A stretch of DNA of 64,000 nt from contig JADLDB010000117.1 in the NCBI GenBank assembly GCA_020846875.1, positions 1 through 64,000 on the forward strand. Reading direction: 5' to 3'. Shown here piece after piece: positions 1 through 10,481 of the stretch; the first letter of the stretch is position 1; each line of letters starts with the position of its first letter. The stretch is from Myxococcales bacterium. GTDB lineage: Bacteria; Myxococcota; Myxococcia; Myxococcales; Myxococcaceae. The notes beneath the pieces were generated by a model. It saw only the letters and a list, made by a program, of their open reading frames with translations, did no database searches and was not told the DNA's origin. The position numbers and the translations under genes were made by a program.

Positions 1-1338
1 GTCGCGCAGCTCCGTCCACGCGACCAGCCACTGCCCGTCCCAGCCGGCGGCCGCGGGCGAGTGCTGATCCGCCGGCCCCGCGGAGACGTGCACCGGGCCG
101 CGCACCTTCCCCGAGGCGTCGAGCCGCGCGGCGCGCACGTCCATGCAGTCGTCCGGCTGGAACCACTCCGCGGAACCGCTGGGGTGCGGGCGGTAGGCGA
201 GGGGCTCGCTCCACAGCAGCAGTCCGCCGTCGGCGAGCTCCACGAGGCCGTCGGTCCACCGGGCGGGCTGCTTCACCGCCGGCGGGAAGTCCGGCTCGGG
301 GACGACGACTCTGGGCGGGGCGCGCAGCTCGCCGGTGCCCTCGCGCACCGAGGCGGTGAAGACCTTCGCGCCCAGCCGCCAGGCCACGTGGAAGCCGTGC
401 GCGCCGTCCCACCCGACGACGGGGCGCTGGCCGTCCTTGGCCACCAGCACCTGCGCGTGCGTGAGGCGGCCTTCGCCCGGCACCGGCTGCGCGTAGAGCT
501 GGTACGTGCCGCCCTCGCCGGGGTGTAGCCACGCCACCAGGAACTGTCCGCCGCCGCCGGCGACGCGAGGGGCCTGCTCCTGCGCGAGGTCGCCGGAGAG
601 GAGCAACGGCCGCGAGTCCACCACCCGGCCGTCCGCCTCGAGGCGCGCGCCCCAGACGCGGTGCTGGGCGCCGTTGGCCTTGAGCTCCTCCCACACCACG
701 AGGAAGCGCTTCCCGTCGGACGCGACGCGCGGGCGCATCAGGTTGGCGCCGTTCACGGCGGCCAGCGACTTGCCCTCCTCCAGCACCGCGCCGTCCTTCA
801 GCGACAGGCGCGCGACGTACGGCTGCCAACCGGAGTCGGCCTGGTGCTGCCACGCGACGAGCGCGACGTCACCGGCGCAGGCCACCTCCGCGTCAGGGTC
901 GGAGCCGGACGGGCCGGGGCGGGCGAGTTCGTCCACGCGCCCGTCCTTCGCCACGCGCGCCGCGTGCACGCCGTCCAGGTCCTTCCAGGTGACGAGCCAC
1001 GCGCTGCCGCAGCCCGCTACGGCGGGCATGGGCCTGCCGCCCTTCACCTGCGCCTTCAAGACGAGGGGCGCCGAGTCCAGGCGCTTGCCGTCGGCGGACA
1101 GCCGCAGGCCGGCGAGGCCCTGCACCCCGTCCCGCGCGCGCCGGTTGTCCGTCCACACCACCAGCCAGCCGTCGTCGTTGCGGGCGGCGCGCACGTCGTT
1201 GTCTCTTCCCGCGGAGTGGGCCTGTACCGGCGGGAGCGTGGCCGCGCCATGACTGAAGGCGGTGGGCTCGGGCGGAGGGCTGCCGCGCCCCGCGCAGGGC
1301 AGCAACGCGACGACCAGCGAGGCGACCAGGGCGCGCAT
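1..1338 (-). CDS. Repeat-containing lipoprotein, C-terminus beyond window edge
   Basis: The frame is open from an ATG at 1338 to the first base of the window, so at least 446 residues are present and the end is missing. A signal peptide with lipobox LLPC (Cys15) predicts a lipoprotein. The body repeats a unit of roughly 55-70 residues built around a hydrophobic strand such as WLVVWTD, WLVTWKD, FLVVWEE or FLVAWLH, followed by an A-R-L-x-x-x-G-x-V segment; this looks like a beta-propeller or other all-beta repeat of the kind common in secreted myxobacterial proteins. A GGAG about 11 bases before the ATG can serve as ribosome binding site. It lies downstream of the oxidase fragment on the same strand, 68 bases away. 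Function unknown; binding or surface role is inference only. Confidence 0.75.
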   Translation of the reverse strand, partial: MRALVASLVVALLPCAGRGSPPPEPTAFSHGAATLPPVQAHSAGRDNDVRAARNDDGWLVVWTDNRRARDGVQGLAGLRLSADGKRLDSAPLVLKAQVKGGRPMPAVAGCGSAWLVTWKDLDGVHAARVAKDGRVDELARPGPSGSDPDAEVACAGDVALVAWQHQADSGWQPYVARLSLKDGAVLEEGKSLAAVNGANLMRPRVASDGKRFLVVWEELKANGAQHRVWGARLEADGRVVDSRPLLLSGDLAQEQAPRVAGGGGQFLVAWLHPGEGGTYQLYAQPVPGEGRLTHAQVLVAKDGQRPVVGWDGAHGFHVAWRLGAKVFTASVREGTGELRAPPRVVVPEPDFPPAVKQPARWTDGLVELADGGLLLWSEPLAYRPHPSGSAEWFQPDDCMDVRAARLDASGKVRGPVHVSAGPADQHSPAAAGWDGQWLVAWTELRD

Positions 1339-1406
1339 GGGGGCGATTCTCCGCATTGGACGGCCCGCGTCACGCGCTTCGTTCCTTGAAGGAGGCGCTG
1401 TCGCCG

Positions 1407-2456
1407 TTACGCCGGGGCAATGTTCCGGTTGATGTGGAAGAGGTTGTCCGGGTCATACTGCTTCTTCACCGCCGCCAGCCGCGGGTAGTTGGAGCCGTAC
1501 GCCGCGCGGACGCGGTCCTCTCCCTCGTCCGCCGCCTGGAAGTTCACGTACACGCCGCCGGTGGAGAAGGGCCGCAGCGCTTCCCACGTCCCGCGCACCC
1601 AGGACAGGCACCGCTCGCCGATCGGATCGCCCACCGGCCAGCAGCCCTGGACGCCGGCGACGAAGGCGGCGTCGCGGTTGCCCACCGCGCCTTCGTCCAT
1701 CGGCCGCTCCTCGAGCGCCCCGCCCAACTGGAAGAGGACCAACTGGGACAGCGGCGACGGGTTCACCTCGGCGCGGGCCCTCGCGGCCTCGAGCAGGCGA
1801 TCGCCGAGGCCCGGCAGGTACTCGGACTTCCAGTAGTACGCAAGGCCGCTGGGCTGGGTGGCGTCCAGCATCCGCTGCTGCTCCACGTACGACTTCTCCA
1901 CCACCAGGTCGGCGATGGGGCGGCCGAAGGCCTTGAGCGGCCGAAGCTCGTCGCGCGCCTTTTCCAGCTCGCCGCTGTGGCAGCAGACGACGCCGATGAT
2001 CGGCTTGCCGTGGAAGGCCGGCGGAATGAAGGGCGCGGGAGGGGCGCGGCGCAGCGTGACGGCGCAGGTCAGCTCGCGCGAAGACTTCGCCATGAAGTCG
2101 CGCACGAAGGGCAGCACCTCCGGGAGCTGTGCGCCGTCCCAGGCGATGAGGCCGCCCAGGATGCGCGGGCCCACCTTGTGGAGCCGGAAGGTGAGCTGCG
2201 TCACTACGCCGAAGTTCCCCCCGCCGCCGCGCAGGGCCCAGAACAGCTCCGGCTCGCTCTCACGCGACACCTGGCGCACCACCCCGTCGGCCGTCACCAC
2301 CTCGCACGCCAGCAGGTTGTCGACGGTGAAGCCGAAGCGCCGGGTGAGGTAGCCGAAGCCCCCGCCCAGGGTGAGGCCCGCCACGCCCGTCTCCGACACG
2401 AAGCCCAGCACCGTCGCCAGCCCGTGCGCCTGCGTCTCGCGGTCGACGTCGCCCAA
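1407..2456 (-). pseudogene. 5'-truncated FAD-linked oxidase, berberine-bridge type
   Basis: The 349 residues match the central and C-terminal parts of FAD_binding_4/BBE oxidoreductases: GDVDRETQ, TGVAGLTLGGGFGYL, VVTADG, FWALRGGGGNFGVVT and the terminal BBE motif with YDPDNLFHINRNI. Family members are about 450-470 residues and begin with a FAD-binding segment carrying RGGGHN, the usual site of covalent flavin attachment. That segment, about 110 residues, is absent. The frame only reaches back to the TGA of the neighbouring YjbR gene at 2520, and no ATG or GTG is available; the first usable codon is TTG at 2456, exactly where the family's TWGDVD motif would start. The most likely reading is a deletion that removed the 5' part, leaving a non-functional remnant. 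An assembly error is the alternative. Confidence 0.65.
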
Positions 2457-2519
2457 CAGGCGAGAGGAATAACGGGCGCCGCCGGGACGCGCAGGGCGGA
2501 CGCTTCGCCCGACGGGGCG

Positions 2520-2945
2520 TCACTTCTGGCGGGGAGCCTTCTTCTTCGAAGCGGCGGGCCTCGCCGGCGGCGGCGGCGCGGCGAGCTGCTTCACCAGCTT
2601 CTTCGGCGCCTGGGCCCGGTAGCTCTCGTTGAGCCACTGCTTGAGCAGCTCGACGGGTGGGTCGTCCGCTTCCTTGAACTGCGCGCTCACCCACCCGCTC
2701 TTGCCCAGCCCGTAGGCCGCCGGCTGGGTGAAGGGCAGGGTGAGTGCGAGGCCCGCCGACGCGGGCAGCTTGCAGGAGAGCTGGAGCGGCTCTCCCTCGA
2801 CGCTCAGGTACGCGAACGTCTTGTCGGCGACGGCGAGGTCGAGGTGTCCCGGCCAGGGGCTCTTGGTGTGCGCGCCAGGGTAGGCCAGCCCGAAGGCGCG
2901 CAGGGCCAGCAACGCCGCGTGGTGCCGGTGCCTTCGCTTCGCCAT
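2520..2945 (-). CDS. MmcQ/YjbR family protein
   Basis: A 141-residue protein of the YjbR/MmcQ fold (DUF419): the core has the order LDLAVADKTFAYLSVEG, LSCKLPASA and GKSGWVSAQF, then a WLNESYRA helix, as in the family. These are small double-wing DNA-binding-like proteins of unproven function. The ATG at 2945 is preceded by GAGAGGAG at good spacing. The C-terminus has a Pro/Ala stretch and a basic tail (SKKKAPRQK) beyond the normal domain. Its stop codon is followed in the same frame, 21 codons later, by the truncated oxidase, so the deletion that damaged the oxidase ended just after this gene. Translation level and role are unknown. Confidence 0.75.
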   Translation of the reverse strand: MAKRRHRHHAALLALRAFGLAYPGAHTKSPWPGHLDLAVADKTFAYLSVEGEPLQLSCKLPASAGLALTLPFTQPAAYGLGKSGWVSAQFKEADDPPVELLKQWLNESYRAQAPKKLVKQLAAPPPPARPAASKKKAPRQK

Positions 2946-2965
2946 GTGCGAGCTCCTCTCGCCGG

Positions 2966-3745
2966 CTACTGCTGGGCCAGCCTCTGCAGCGCCTTGTCCG
3001 CCTGCTGCGCGAAGTCCAGGCCGTCCACGTCTCCACGCTTCCTGCCCAGCTCCACCGCCTTCTGGTACGCCAGCCTGGCGCCGTCGGCGTCTCCGGTGGC
3101 CTTGAGGCACTCCGCCAGGGCGATCTGATTGAGCGGGTGCGCGGGCGCGCGCTCCACCGCCTTCTTCGCCTCAATGAGGGCCCCGTCCGAGTCACCGGGC
3201 CCCACCGGCCACCCCGGCGCCCGCACCAGCAGCAGCGCCAGCACCCGCGCCGGCCCCGCCTCCTCCATCATCGGCTCGGCCGCGTCGGCCTTCTGGAGCA
3301 GCACGATGATGTTCTTCAAGTCCACCACGCCCGAGGACGGGTGTTCCCGCGCGGCGGTGCCCCGCGCCACCGCCTGCCAGTAGTCGCACCGCGCCGTGCC
3401 GGGCGTGCGCAGTTGGCACTGGTTGCCCGCCGCCAACGCTTCGGCCACCAGCGTCTTGCGGTCCTTCTTCGCGCCGTGCTCCAGCAGCCAGGCCACCGAG
3501 CGGATGACGCCGATCGCGCCCTCCACCCGCTTTGGATCGCCGATGGCCGCCGTCTGGTACACCCCGATGGACTCGCGCACCGCCGCCTCGTCGGGGCGCC
3601 TCTCGTACAGCGCGTCGGCGTCGGCCAGCGTCTCGTCCACCGTCTTCGCGGTGCTCTTCACCTGTGGCAACTGCACCCGGCCGCGGGGACACCCGGTGAG
3701 CGCCACGGCCAGGGTGGCGAGGAGGACGGCGTACCAACGGCTCAC
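2966..3745 (-). CDS. TPR-like lipoprotein, possibly TatT family
   Basis: A 259-residue lipoprotein: lipobox LTGC (Cys19) after a short signal peptide. The mature part is helical, with repeats resembling tetratricopeptides (AVRESIGVYQTAAIGDPKR, and PAHPLNQIALAECLKATGD followed by ARLAYQKAVELGRK near the C-terminus). Large all-helical lipoproteins of this kind include the TatT subunit that accompanies some periplasmic binding proteins; the assignment here rests on architecture only. The GTG start at 3745 overlaps the stop codon of the PhnD-like gene by four bases (GTGA), so the two are translationally coupled and probably act together at the envelope. Confidence 0.6.
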   Translation of the reverse strand: MSRWYAVLLATLAVALTGCPRGRVQLPQVKSTAKTVDETLADADALYERRPDEAAVRESIGVYQTAAIGDPKRVEGAIGVIRSVAWLLEHGAKKDRKTLVAEALAAGNQCQLRTPGTARCDYWQAVARGTAAREHPSSGVVDLKNIIVLLQKADAAEPMMEEAGPARVLALLLVRAPGWPVGPGDSDGALIEAKKAVERAPAHPLNQIALAECLKATGDADGARLAYQKAVELGRKRGDVDGLDFAQQADKALQRLAQQ

Positions 3746-4611
3746 TTCGTGGCGCCTCCGAAGGCCTTCTTCGCCGCCGCCAGCGCCGCGTCATCGAGGG
3801 GCACGAAGCCCGTCAGCCGCACCCCCTCGAGGGCGGCCTTGCCTTTGGGGGTGCTGGCCAGCTTCGAAAGAGCGCCCTGCACGGCCTTCCAGTCGGCGGC
3901 GCTCAGCCGGTCGCCCAGCGTCGCCACCACCGCCACCGGCGCCTTCGCCCCCACGTGCACCACCTCGAGCTCCGGCGCGAAGGGCAGGGTGGGCAGCGCC
4001 TTCGCCTGCTCGGCGTCCAGCACCACCGCCAGCTTCTCGGCGCCGGCCGCGGCCTTCCGCAGCGCGGACAGCACCTGGCCGCCCGTCGTCACCTTCACCG
4101 AGGCCGGCAGGGGACCGAAGCCGCCCAGGGCCACCTTCGTCACGAAGTTCGGCGCGTAGCCCGCGGTGGAGAAGACGGTGTAGCCGTCGAGGTCTGCGGC
4201 CTTCTTCACGGCGCCCTTCTTCGCCACCAGCGTCCAGCCTTCCTCGGCCTCGCGGTCCTGCTGGACGACGGCCAGCCGCGCCGTCAACTTCAGCCCGGCT
4301 TCGTGCTGCAGGAAGAAGGGCAGCGGCACCAGGGCCAGCACCACGTCGGGCTGCGCGAGGCGGGTGAGGCCCGCCTTCTCTTGCGGGAAGTAGGTGGCGC
4401 CGAACTGCTCCTTCGGCCAGCCGGCCCCCTCGGCCAGCGCGGCCGCGATCTCATCCATGCGCGGCTGGGCCTCTTCGGTGGTGCCCGGGTAGCCGGGGGC
4501 GCAGAAGACGAGCGCGCGCGGGCCGGCGGCAGGCGCGGCCTTGGGCCCGGCGAGCGCCAGGGACGCGGTCAACAGGGCGAGGGAGGCCAACGGGAAGGGC
4601 AGACGGCGCAT
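3742..4611 (-). CDS. PhnD-like periplasmic substrate-binding protein
   Basis: A 289-residue secreted protein: signal peptide to about residue 22, then a two-lobed binding-protein fold. Segments such as RMDEIAAALAEGAGW, PDVVLALVPLPFFLQ, AVVQQDREAEEGWTLVAKKG, DLDGYTVFSTAGYAPNFV and a late GTLGDRLSAADWKAVQGAL-like region match the PhnD/phosphonate-type ABC binding-protein family (PF12974). No ABC permease or ATPase lies nearby; instead it is coupled by a 4-base overlap to a TPR-like lipoprotein. This suggests a binding protein that hands its ligand to, or signals through, the lipoprotein. The ligand cannot be read from sequence. The ATG at 4611 was chosen because it gives a normal signal peptide. 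Divergent to an RND exporter across a 160-bp spacer. Confidence 0.6.
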   Translation of the reverse strand: MRRLPFPLASLALLTASLALAGPKAAPAAGPRALVFCAPGYPGTTEEAQPRMDEIAAALAEGAGWPKEQFGATYFPQEKAGLTRLAQPDVVLALVPLPFFLQHEAGLKLTARLAVVQQDREAEEGWTLVAKKGAVKKAADLDGYTVFSTAGYAPNFVTKVALGGFGPLPASVKVTTGGQVLSALRKAAAGAEKLAVVLDAEQAKALPTLPFAPELEVVHVGAKAPVAVVATLGDRLSAADWKAVQGALSKLASTPKGKAALEGVRLTGFVPLDDAALAAAKKAFGGATK

Positions 4612-4771
4612 GGCGGCACGCTCATTACACGACGGCGCGGGCAGGTGAGGCAGAGATTTGGTCAGCGCTGCTGGCCAATCGACGGCGGGGGGCGGGGGAG
4701 CTTCATCGGCGACGGCCAGCCTCTCATGGGCGTTGCGCGCGGGGGAATGGCTTCGTAAGCGGCTGTCCGGA

Positions 4772-7075
4772 ATGGACGAAGGCGGCACCCGCGTCGAACG
4801 GCTCCTGGCGGCGATCATCGCCCGGCGGATCCTCGTGGTCGTGGTGTGGCTGTTGCTGCTCCCGGTGGGGGTGTGGCTGGCGCTGCAGATCCCCAGCGAC
4901 GGGGCCATCGATCGCCTGGTGGTGGAGAGCGACCCCGACGTGGTGCTGACCCGCTCCTTCCAGAAGGTGTTCCCCGAGGGCCGGCAGTTGGTGCTGCTCT
5001 TCCAGCCGCAGGGCGACCCCTTCTCGCCCGAGGCGGTGCGCGAGCTGGGGGCGGTGGAGGACGCGGTGGGCAAGCTGCCGGGGGTGGTGACCTTCTCGGC
5101 GCTGTCCATCTTCCGCCGGAAGGACTCGCTGCTGGACGCCGACGGCTACGCCACCCGCTACAAGGCCTTCGCCTTCGGCACGCCGCTCTTCAAGAAGCAG
5201 GGGCTGGTGGGCGATCACCACGCGTCGATGGCGGTCACCTTCGCGGCGCCCACCTCGGCGGCGCGCGACGCCATGTTGGAGAAGATCGACGAGGCGCTGG
5301 CGCAGACGCCGCACGGGGCGCTGGGCGAGGTGCGCCGCGTCGGCCAGCCGTACCTGGAGAACTGGCTGGAGAACGAGACGCGCAGCGCCACCGTCCGCTA
5401 CTTCCCCCTCTTCGGCGCCTTCGTGGTGGTGCTGGTGCTGGCGCTGTACCGCTCGGTGCGGGCGCTCTTGGCCATCCTCCTCACCCTGGGCGTGACGGTG
5501 GCGCTGGCGGTGGGGCTGGGGCACCTGCTGGGCTTCTCCCTCACCATCGTGTCCGAGGTGATGCCGCTGGTGGTGCTGGTCACCACCACCGCCACCCTGG
5601 TGTACCTGCACAGCCGCTACATCCAGCAGCCGAAGGACGTGCCCCTCGAGCGGCACCACGTCTTCGCGCTGGCCAACAAGGCGCTGCCGGTGACGGCGTC
5701 GCTCATCGCCGCGCTGGTGGGCTTCGCGGCGCTGGCCGTCTCGCAGATCCGCCCCATCCGGGAGATGGGCCTGTGGACGGCGGGCGGCCTGGCGCTCTCG
5801 TGGCTCACCAGCTTCACGCTCTTCCCCGCGCTGCAGCGGCTCTTCAAGGCCCCGACGCGGCCGGGGGAGACGCCGGCGGGCCAGCTCTACACGCGAATGG
5901 CGGACGCGCTGCCCGGCTTCACCTACCGCTACCGGTGGGCGCTGCTGGCGATGTCGCTTCTGGGCGCTGCGGCCGGCGGCGCGGCGCTGTTCGGCGTGCC
6001 GGGCACGTCGCTGGCACCCATGCCGATGGGCGTCGACGCGCTCGACTACATCGACGAGGACCTCCCGGTGCGGAAGGACCTGATGGCCTATGAGAAGGCC
6101 ATCGCCGGGCTGGCCGCGGTGCGGGTGTGGGTGAGGCTGGACGACGGCCAGGCGGTGGAGCCGGCCGCGCTGCAGGCCATCGATCGCTTCACCACCGCGG
6201 TGTCGAAGGAAGAAGGCGTCACCTCGGTGGTCGGGCCCACCACCATCCTGCGGCTGCGCCGGTACCTGGCGGGCCAGGGCGACGCGCTGCCGGAGGACCC
6301 GGAGGCCTTCGCCGCCGCCACCGCGGACCTGGAGCAGCTCTTGCTCACCGAGAAGGAGCTGCGGGGGTTCATCGACTTGAAGACGATGGGCCAGGTGCAG
6401 GTGATGGTGCTGACCCGCCGGGGCACCGCCGCCAGCTTCGAGCGGCTCAAGGCCCGGCTGGACGCGCTGTGGAAGTCAGAGCAGGCGCGCTCGCCGGCGC
6501 TGGCGAAGGCCACCCAGACGGTGGTGGGCGAGTCGATCATGCAGGCGAAGATCGCCACCCACCTGGTGCCCACCCTGACGGAGAGCTTCGGGCTGACCGC
6601 GCTGCTCATCTTCCTCACCTTCCTGGTGGTGTTCCGCAGCGGGGCGGCGCGGGTGATGGCGATGGTGCCGTCGGTGTTCGCGATCCTCGCCACCTTCCTG
6701 GTGATGCGGCTGACCGGCATGCCGCTCAACGTGGCCACCATCCTCATCGCCACCACGGTGCTGGGCACCACCGAGAACGACCAGGTGCACTTCTTCCACC
6801 ACTACCAGGAAGCGAAGAGGGACGGCGCCAGCGTGGAGCAGTCGCTGCGCCACACGCTGCACGTGTCGGGGCACGCGATCATCTTCGCCACGCTGATCAA
6901 CATGAGCGGCTTTCTGGCGCTCAGCTTCTCCAACCTGCCGCCGATGCGGGAGTTCGGTGTCGTCACCTCCATCGCCTTCGCCTTCTCCATGCTGGCGGAC
7001 TTCACCGCGCTGCCGGCGGCGCTGTGGATCGTGATGCGGGCGAAGCCGGACCAGCTTGAGGGCAAGCCGCCCTGA
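4772..7075 (+). CDS. RND superfamily exporter, MMPL/HAE3-like
   Basis: A 767-residue inner membrane protein with the duplicated RND layout: one transmembrane helix (about 18-38), a periplasmic domain (45-210), five helices (about 215-375), a seventh helix (about 400-420), a second periplasmic domain and five further helices to residue 755. Hydrophobic stretches such as FGAFVVVLVLALY and the late TTVLGTTENDQVHFFHHY, with charged residues inside a membrane segment, are typical of proton-driven MMPL/HAE3 transporters of lipids or hopanoids. It stands alone with no membrane fusion protein or outer membrane channel. The ATG at 4772 fits the family N-terminus; an upstream in-frame extension exists but looks non-coding and the ribosome binding site is weak. 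Substrate unknown. Confidence 0.8.
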   Translation: MDEGGTRVERLLAAIIARRILVVVVWLLLLPVGVWLALQIPSDGAIDRLVVESDPDVVLTRSFQKVFPEGRQLVLLFQPQGDPFSPEAVRELGAVEDAVGKLPGVVTFSALSIFRRKDSLLDADGYATRYKAFAFGTPLFKKQGLVGDHHASMAVTFAAPTSAARDAMLEKIDEALAQTPHGALGEVRRVGQPYLENWLENETRSATVRYFPLFGAFVVVLVLALYRSVRALLAILLTLGVTVALAVGLGHLLGFSLTIVSEVMPLVVLVTTTATLVYLHSRYIQQPKDVPLERHHVFALANKALPVTASLIAALVGFAALAVSQIRPIREMGLWTAGGLALSWLTSFTLFPALQRLFKAPTRPGETPAGQLYTRMADALPGFTYRYRWALLAMSLLGAAAGGAALFGVPGTSLAPMPMGVDALDYIDEDLPVRKDLMAYEKAIAGLAAVRVWVRLDDGQAVEPAALQAIDRFTTAVSKEEGVTSVVGPTTILRLRRYLAGQGDALPEDPEAFAAATADLEQLLLTEKELRGFIDLKTMGQVQVMVLTRRGTAASFERLKARLDALWKSEQARSPALAKATQTVVGESIMQAKIATHLVPTLTESFGLTALLIFLTFLVVFRSGAARVMAMVPSVFAILATFLVMRLTGMPLNVATILIATTVLGTTENDQVHFFHHYQEAKRDGASVEQSLRHTLHVSGHAIIFATLINMSGFLALSFSNLPPMREFGVVTSIAFAFSMLADFTALPAALWIVMRAKPDQLEGKPP

Positions 7076-7087
7076 GGTTTGGGCGCG

Positions 7088-7100
7088 CGGGCGAGGCCCG
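7088..7100 (+). terminator. Short GC hairpin after RND gene
   Basis: CGGGC-GAG-GCCCG, a perfect 5-bp stem with a 3-base loop 13 bases after the exporter stop codon, nested in a longer imperfect repeat (CGCGCGG and CCGCGCG). There is no T-tract. The rest of the 248-bp gap up to the kdsC stop holds no gene that I can support. Confidence 0.25.
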
Positions 7101-7323
7101 TCAGTCCGCGCGGGTGGCTCCGGCAGCGCCTGCGCCCACTCCTCGGAGTCCGCGGCGCCGCGATTCCCGAGCGCCGGTCCACCACGGCCAGGGACGTGCC
7201 GCCGTCAAAGGTCATGAGGGGCGACCCGCTCGACGCCTGACGGGAGGAAGCTGGCGCCGGCGAGCCCAAGCGTGATCATCGATGGGTCTGGCATTGTCAC
7301 TGCGTACGCTCTGGCGTGGCTAC

Positions 7324-7854
7324 TCACCCGGCCGGGTGGCGCATCAGGTGGAGCGCCTTCTCCCAGCGGCCGGTGGCCTGGAGCACCAGCTCGAGCAGCT
7401 CCCGGGCGCAGCCGCGGCCGCCGGGCTTCGACGCGACGTAGTGCACGGAGGCCTTCACCTCCGGCGCGGCGTCGGAGGGACAGGCGGACAGCGCGGCCTG
7501 GCCCATCGCGGGCAGGTCGTTCACGTCGTCGCCCATGTACGCGGCCTCGCCGGGCGCGACGCCCAGCTCCTCGCACAGCTCCGCGAACGCCGGCCCCTTC
7601 TCGCGCCGGCCCTGGAACACCTTCGCCAACTTGAGCTCATTCGCCCGCGTCTCCACGATGCGGGAGCTGCGCGCGGTGAGCAGCGCCACCGGCAGCCCGG
7701 TCAGCCGCGCCAGCACCATCGCGTGGCCGTCCTTCACGTCGAAGCGCTTCATCACCTCGCCGTCGGGGCCGTACCAGAGCCCGCCGTCGGTCAGCACCCC
7801 GTCCACGTCGAACACCACCAGCTTCACCCGCAAAGCGCGCTCCTCCGCCGTCAC
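7324..7854 (-). CDS. kdsC: 3-deoxy-D-manno-octulosonate 8-phosphate phosphatase KdsC
   Basis: A 176-residue HAD-family phosphatase that removes phosphate from Kdo-8-P, giving Kdo for lipopolysaccharide. HAD motif I is FDVDGVLTDG (nucleophile Asp16, acid/base Asp18), motif II LLTARSS, and motif IV MGDDVNDLPA; the short length without a cap domain and the VKDGHAM segment are typical of KdsC. The GTG start overlaps the kdsA stop by four bases (GTGA), so it is translationally coupled to the preceding step of the pathway. Cytoplasmic, expected to be a tetramer. Confidence 0.93.
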   Translation of the reverse strand: MTAEERALRVKLVVFDVDGVLTDGGLWYGPDGEVMKRFDVKDGHAMVLARLTGLPVALLTARSSRIVETRANELKLAKVFQGRREKGPAFAELCEELGVAPGEAAYMGDDVNDLPAMGQAALSACPSDAAPEVKASVHYVASKPGGRGCARELLELVLQATGRWEKALHLMRHPAG

Positions 7855-8681
7855 GGCTGGTGCCCCAGCGCCCGGCGGATCGCCAGCACCTGCTTCACCG
7901 TCTCTTCGAACAGCTCGAAGGTGAGGCTGCACGGCCCGTCGCACAAGGCCTGGTCCGGGTCCTCGTGCACCTCGGTGAAGAGCGCGTCGATGCCCGCCGC
8001 CGCCGCCGCGCGCGCCAGAAGCGACACGAACTTCCGCTCGCCCGCCGTCTCACCTTCGCCGGCGCTGGGCAACTGCACCGAGTGCGTGGCGTCGAAGCAG
8101 ATGACCAACCCCGCTTCCCGCATCTGCGCGAAGCCGCGCATGTCCACCACCAGGTTGTTGTAGCCGAAGGACGAGCCGCGCTCCGTCACCAGCACGTTGG
8201 GGTTGCCCGACTCGAAGGCCTTGCGCGCGGAGTGAATGATGTCTTTGGGCGCGACGAACTGGCCCTTCTTCAGGTTGACGCCGCGTCCCGACTTCGCCAC
8301 CGCCACCACGAGGTCCGTCTGCCGGCAGAGGAACGCAGGCACCTGAAGAATGTCCGCCACCTCCGCCGCCGGCCCCACCTGCTTCGTCTCGTGCACGTCG
8401 GTGAGGATGGGCACGCCCACCGTCTCCTTCACCTTGCGCAGCACGCGCAGGCCTTCGGTGAGGCCCGGCCCGCGGAAGGACTTGATGGAGGTCCGGTTCG
8501 CCTTGTCGTAGCTGCACTTGAAGGCGAACGGCACGCTCAGCCGCGCGCACACGTCTTTGAGGCGCGCGGCGTGGCGCAGCACCAGCTCCTCCGACTCGAT
8601 GACGTCGGGGCCGGCGATGAGGAAGAGCGGCCGGCCTGGGCCGACGCGGTGACCCGCGAGGGAGATCTCCGGGGCGCCCAT
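7851..8681 (-). CDS. kdsA: 3-deoxy-8-phosphooctulonate synthase KdsA
   Basis: A 276-residue class I DAHP-synthase-like TIM barrel that condenses phosphoenolpyruvate with arabinose 5-phosphate to Kdo-8-P. Recognisable are IAGPDVIESEEL, FKCSYDKANRTS, GLRVLRKVKETVGVPILTDVHE, VDILQVPAFLCRQTD, KKGQFVAPKDI, TERGSSFGYNNLVVDMR and FDATHSVQLP. Length is standard. The metal-dependent type carries a Cys early in the barrel at FKCSYDKANR; this segment here reads C rather than N at that position's neighbour, so the metal class was not decided. It starts 3 bases after the pyrG stop and overlaps kdsC by 4 bases: an operon pyrG-kdsA-kdsC joining nucleotide and lipopolysaccharide precursor synthesis, since Kdo is activated with CTP. 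Confidence 0.95.
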   Translation of the reverse strand: MGAPEISLAGHRVGPGRPLFLIAGPDVIESEELVLRHAARLKDVCARLSVPFAFKCSYDKANRTSIKSFRGPGLTEGLRVLRKVKETVGVPILTDVHETKQVGPAAEVADILQVPAFLCRQTDLVVAVAKSGRGVNLKKGQFVAPKDIIHSARKAFESGNPNVLVTERGSSFGYNNLVVDMRGFAQMREAGLVICFDATHSVQLPSAGEGETAGERKFVSLLARAAAAAGIDALFTEVHEDPDQALCDGPCSLTFELFEETVKQVLAIRRALGHQP

Positions 8682-8684
8682 GCG

Positions 8685-10358
<1,674 letters not shown>

Positions 10359-10427
10359 TCAAGCAAGCCTGTGAGGGCTGAGTCGCCGCCGGGTGACGCC
10401 GTGAAGGATCAGCTCCCCGGGTACGGG

Positions 10428-10449
10428 AAAAGGGCCTGGGCAGGCTTTT
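10428..10449 (+). promoter_or_regulatory. Leader hairpin with T-tract before the CARDB protein gene
   Basis: AAAAGGGCCT, a GGGC loop and AGGCTTTT can pair over 8 bp with two G-U pairs, and the 3' arm is a run of T. This resembles a small intrinsic terminator lying 32 bases upstream of the GTG start at 10482 within the 171-bp divergent spacer. It may be an attenuator or mark an upstream transcript end. No clear -35/-10 pair was recognised. Confidence 0.3.
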
Positions 10450-10481
10450 CGCCGCGGGCCAGAGAGGTTAGGGATGGGCCC

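Noticed and set aside
7140-7215. Short minus-strand reading beginning MTFDGGTSLAVVD
   Set aside because: No homology recognised, no ribosome binding site, and it runs into the exporter gene on the other strand.
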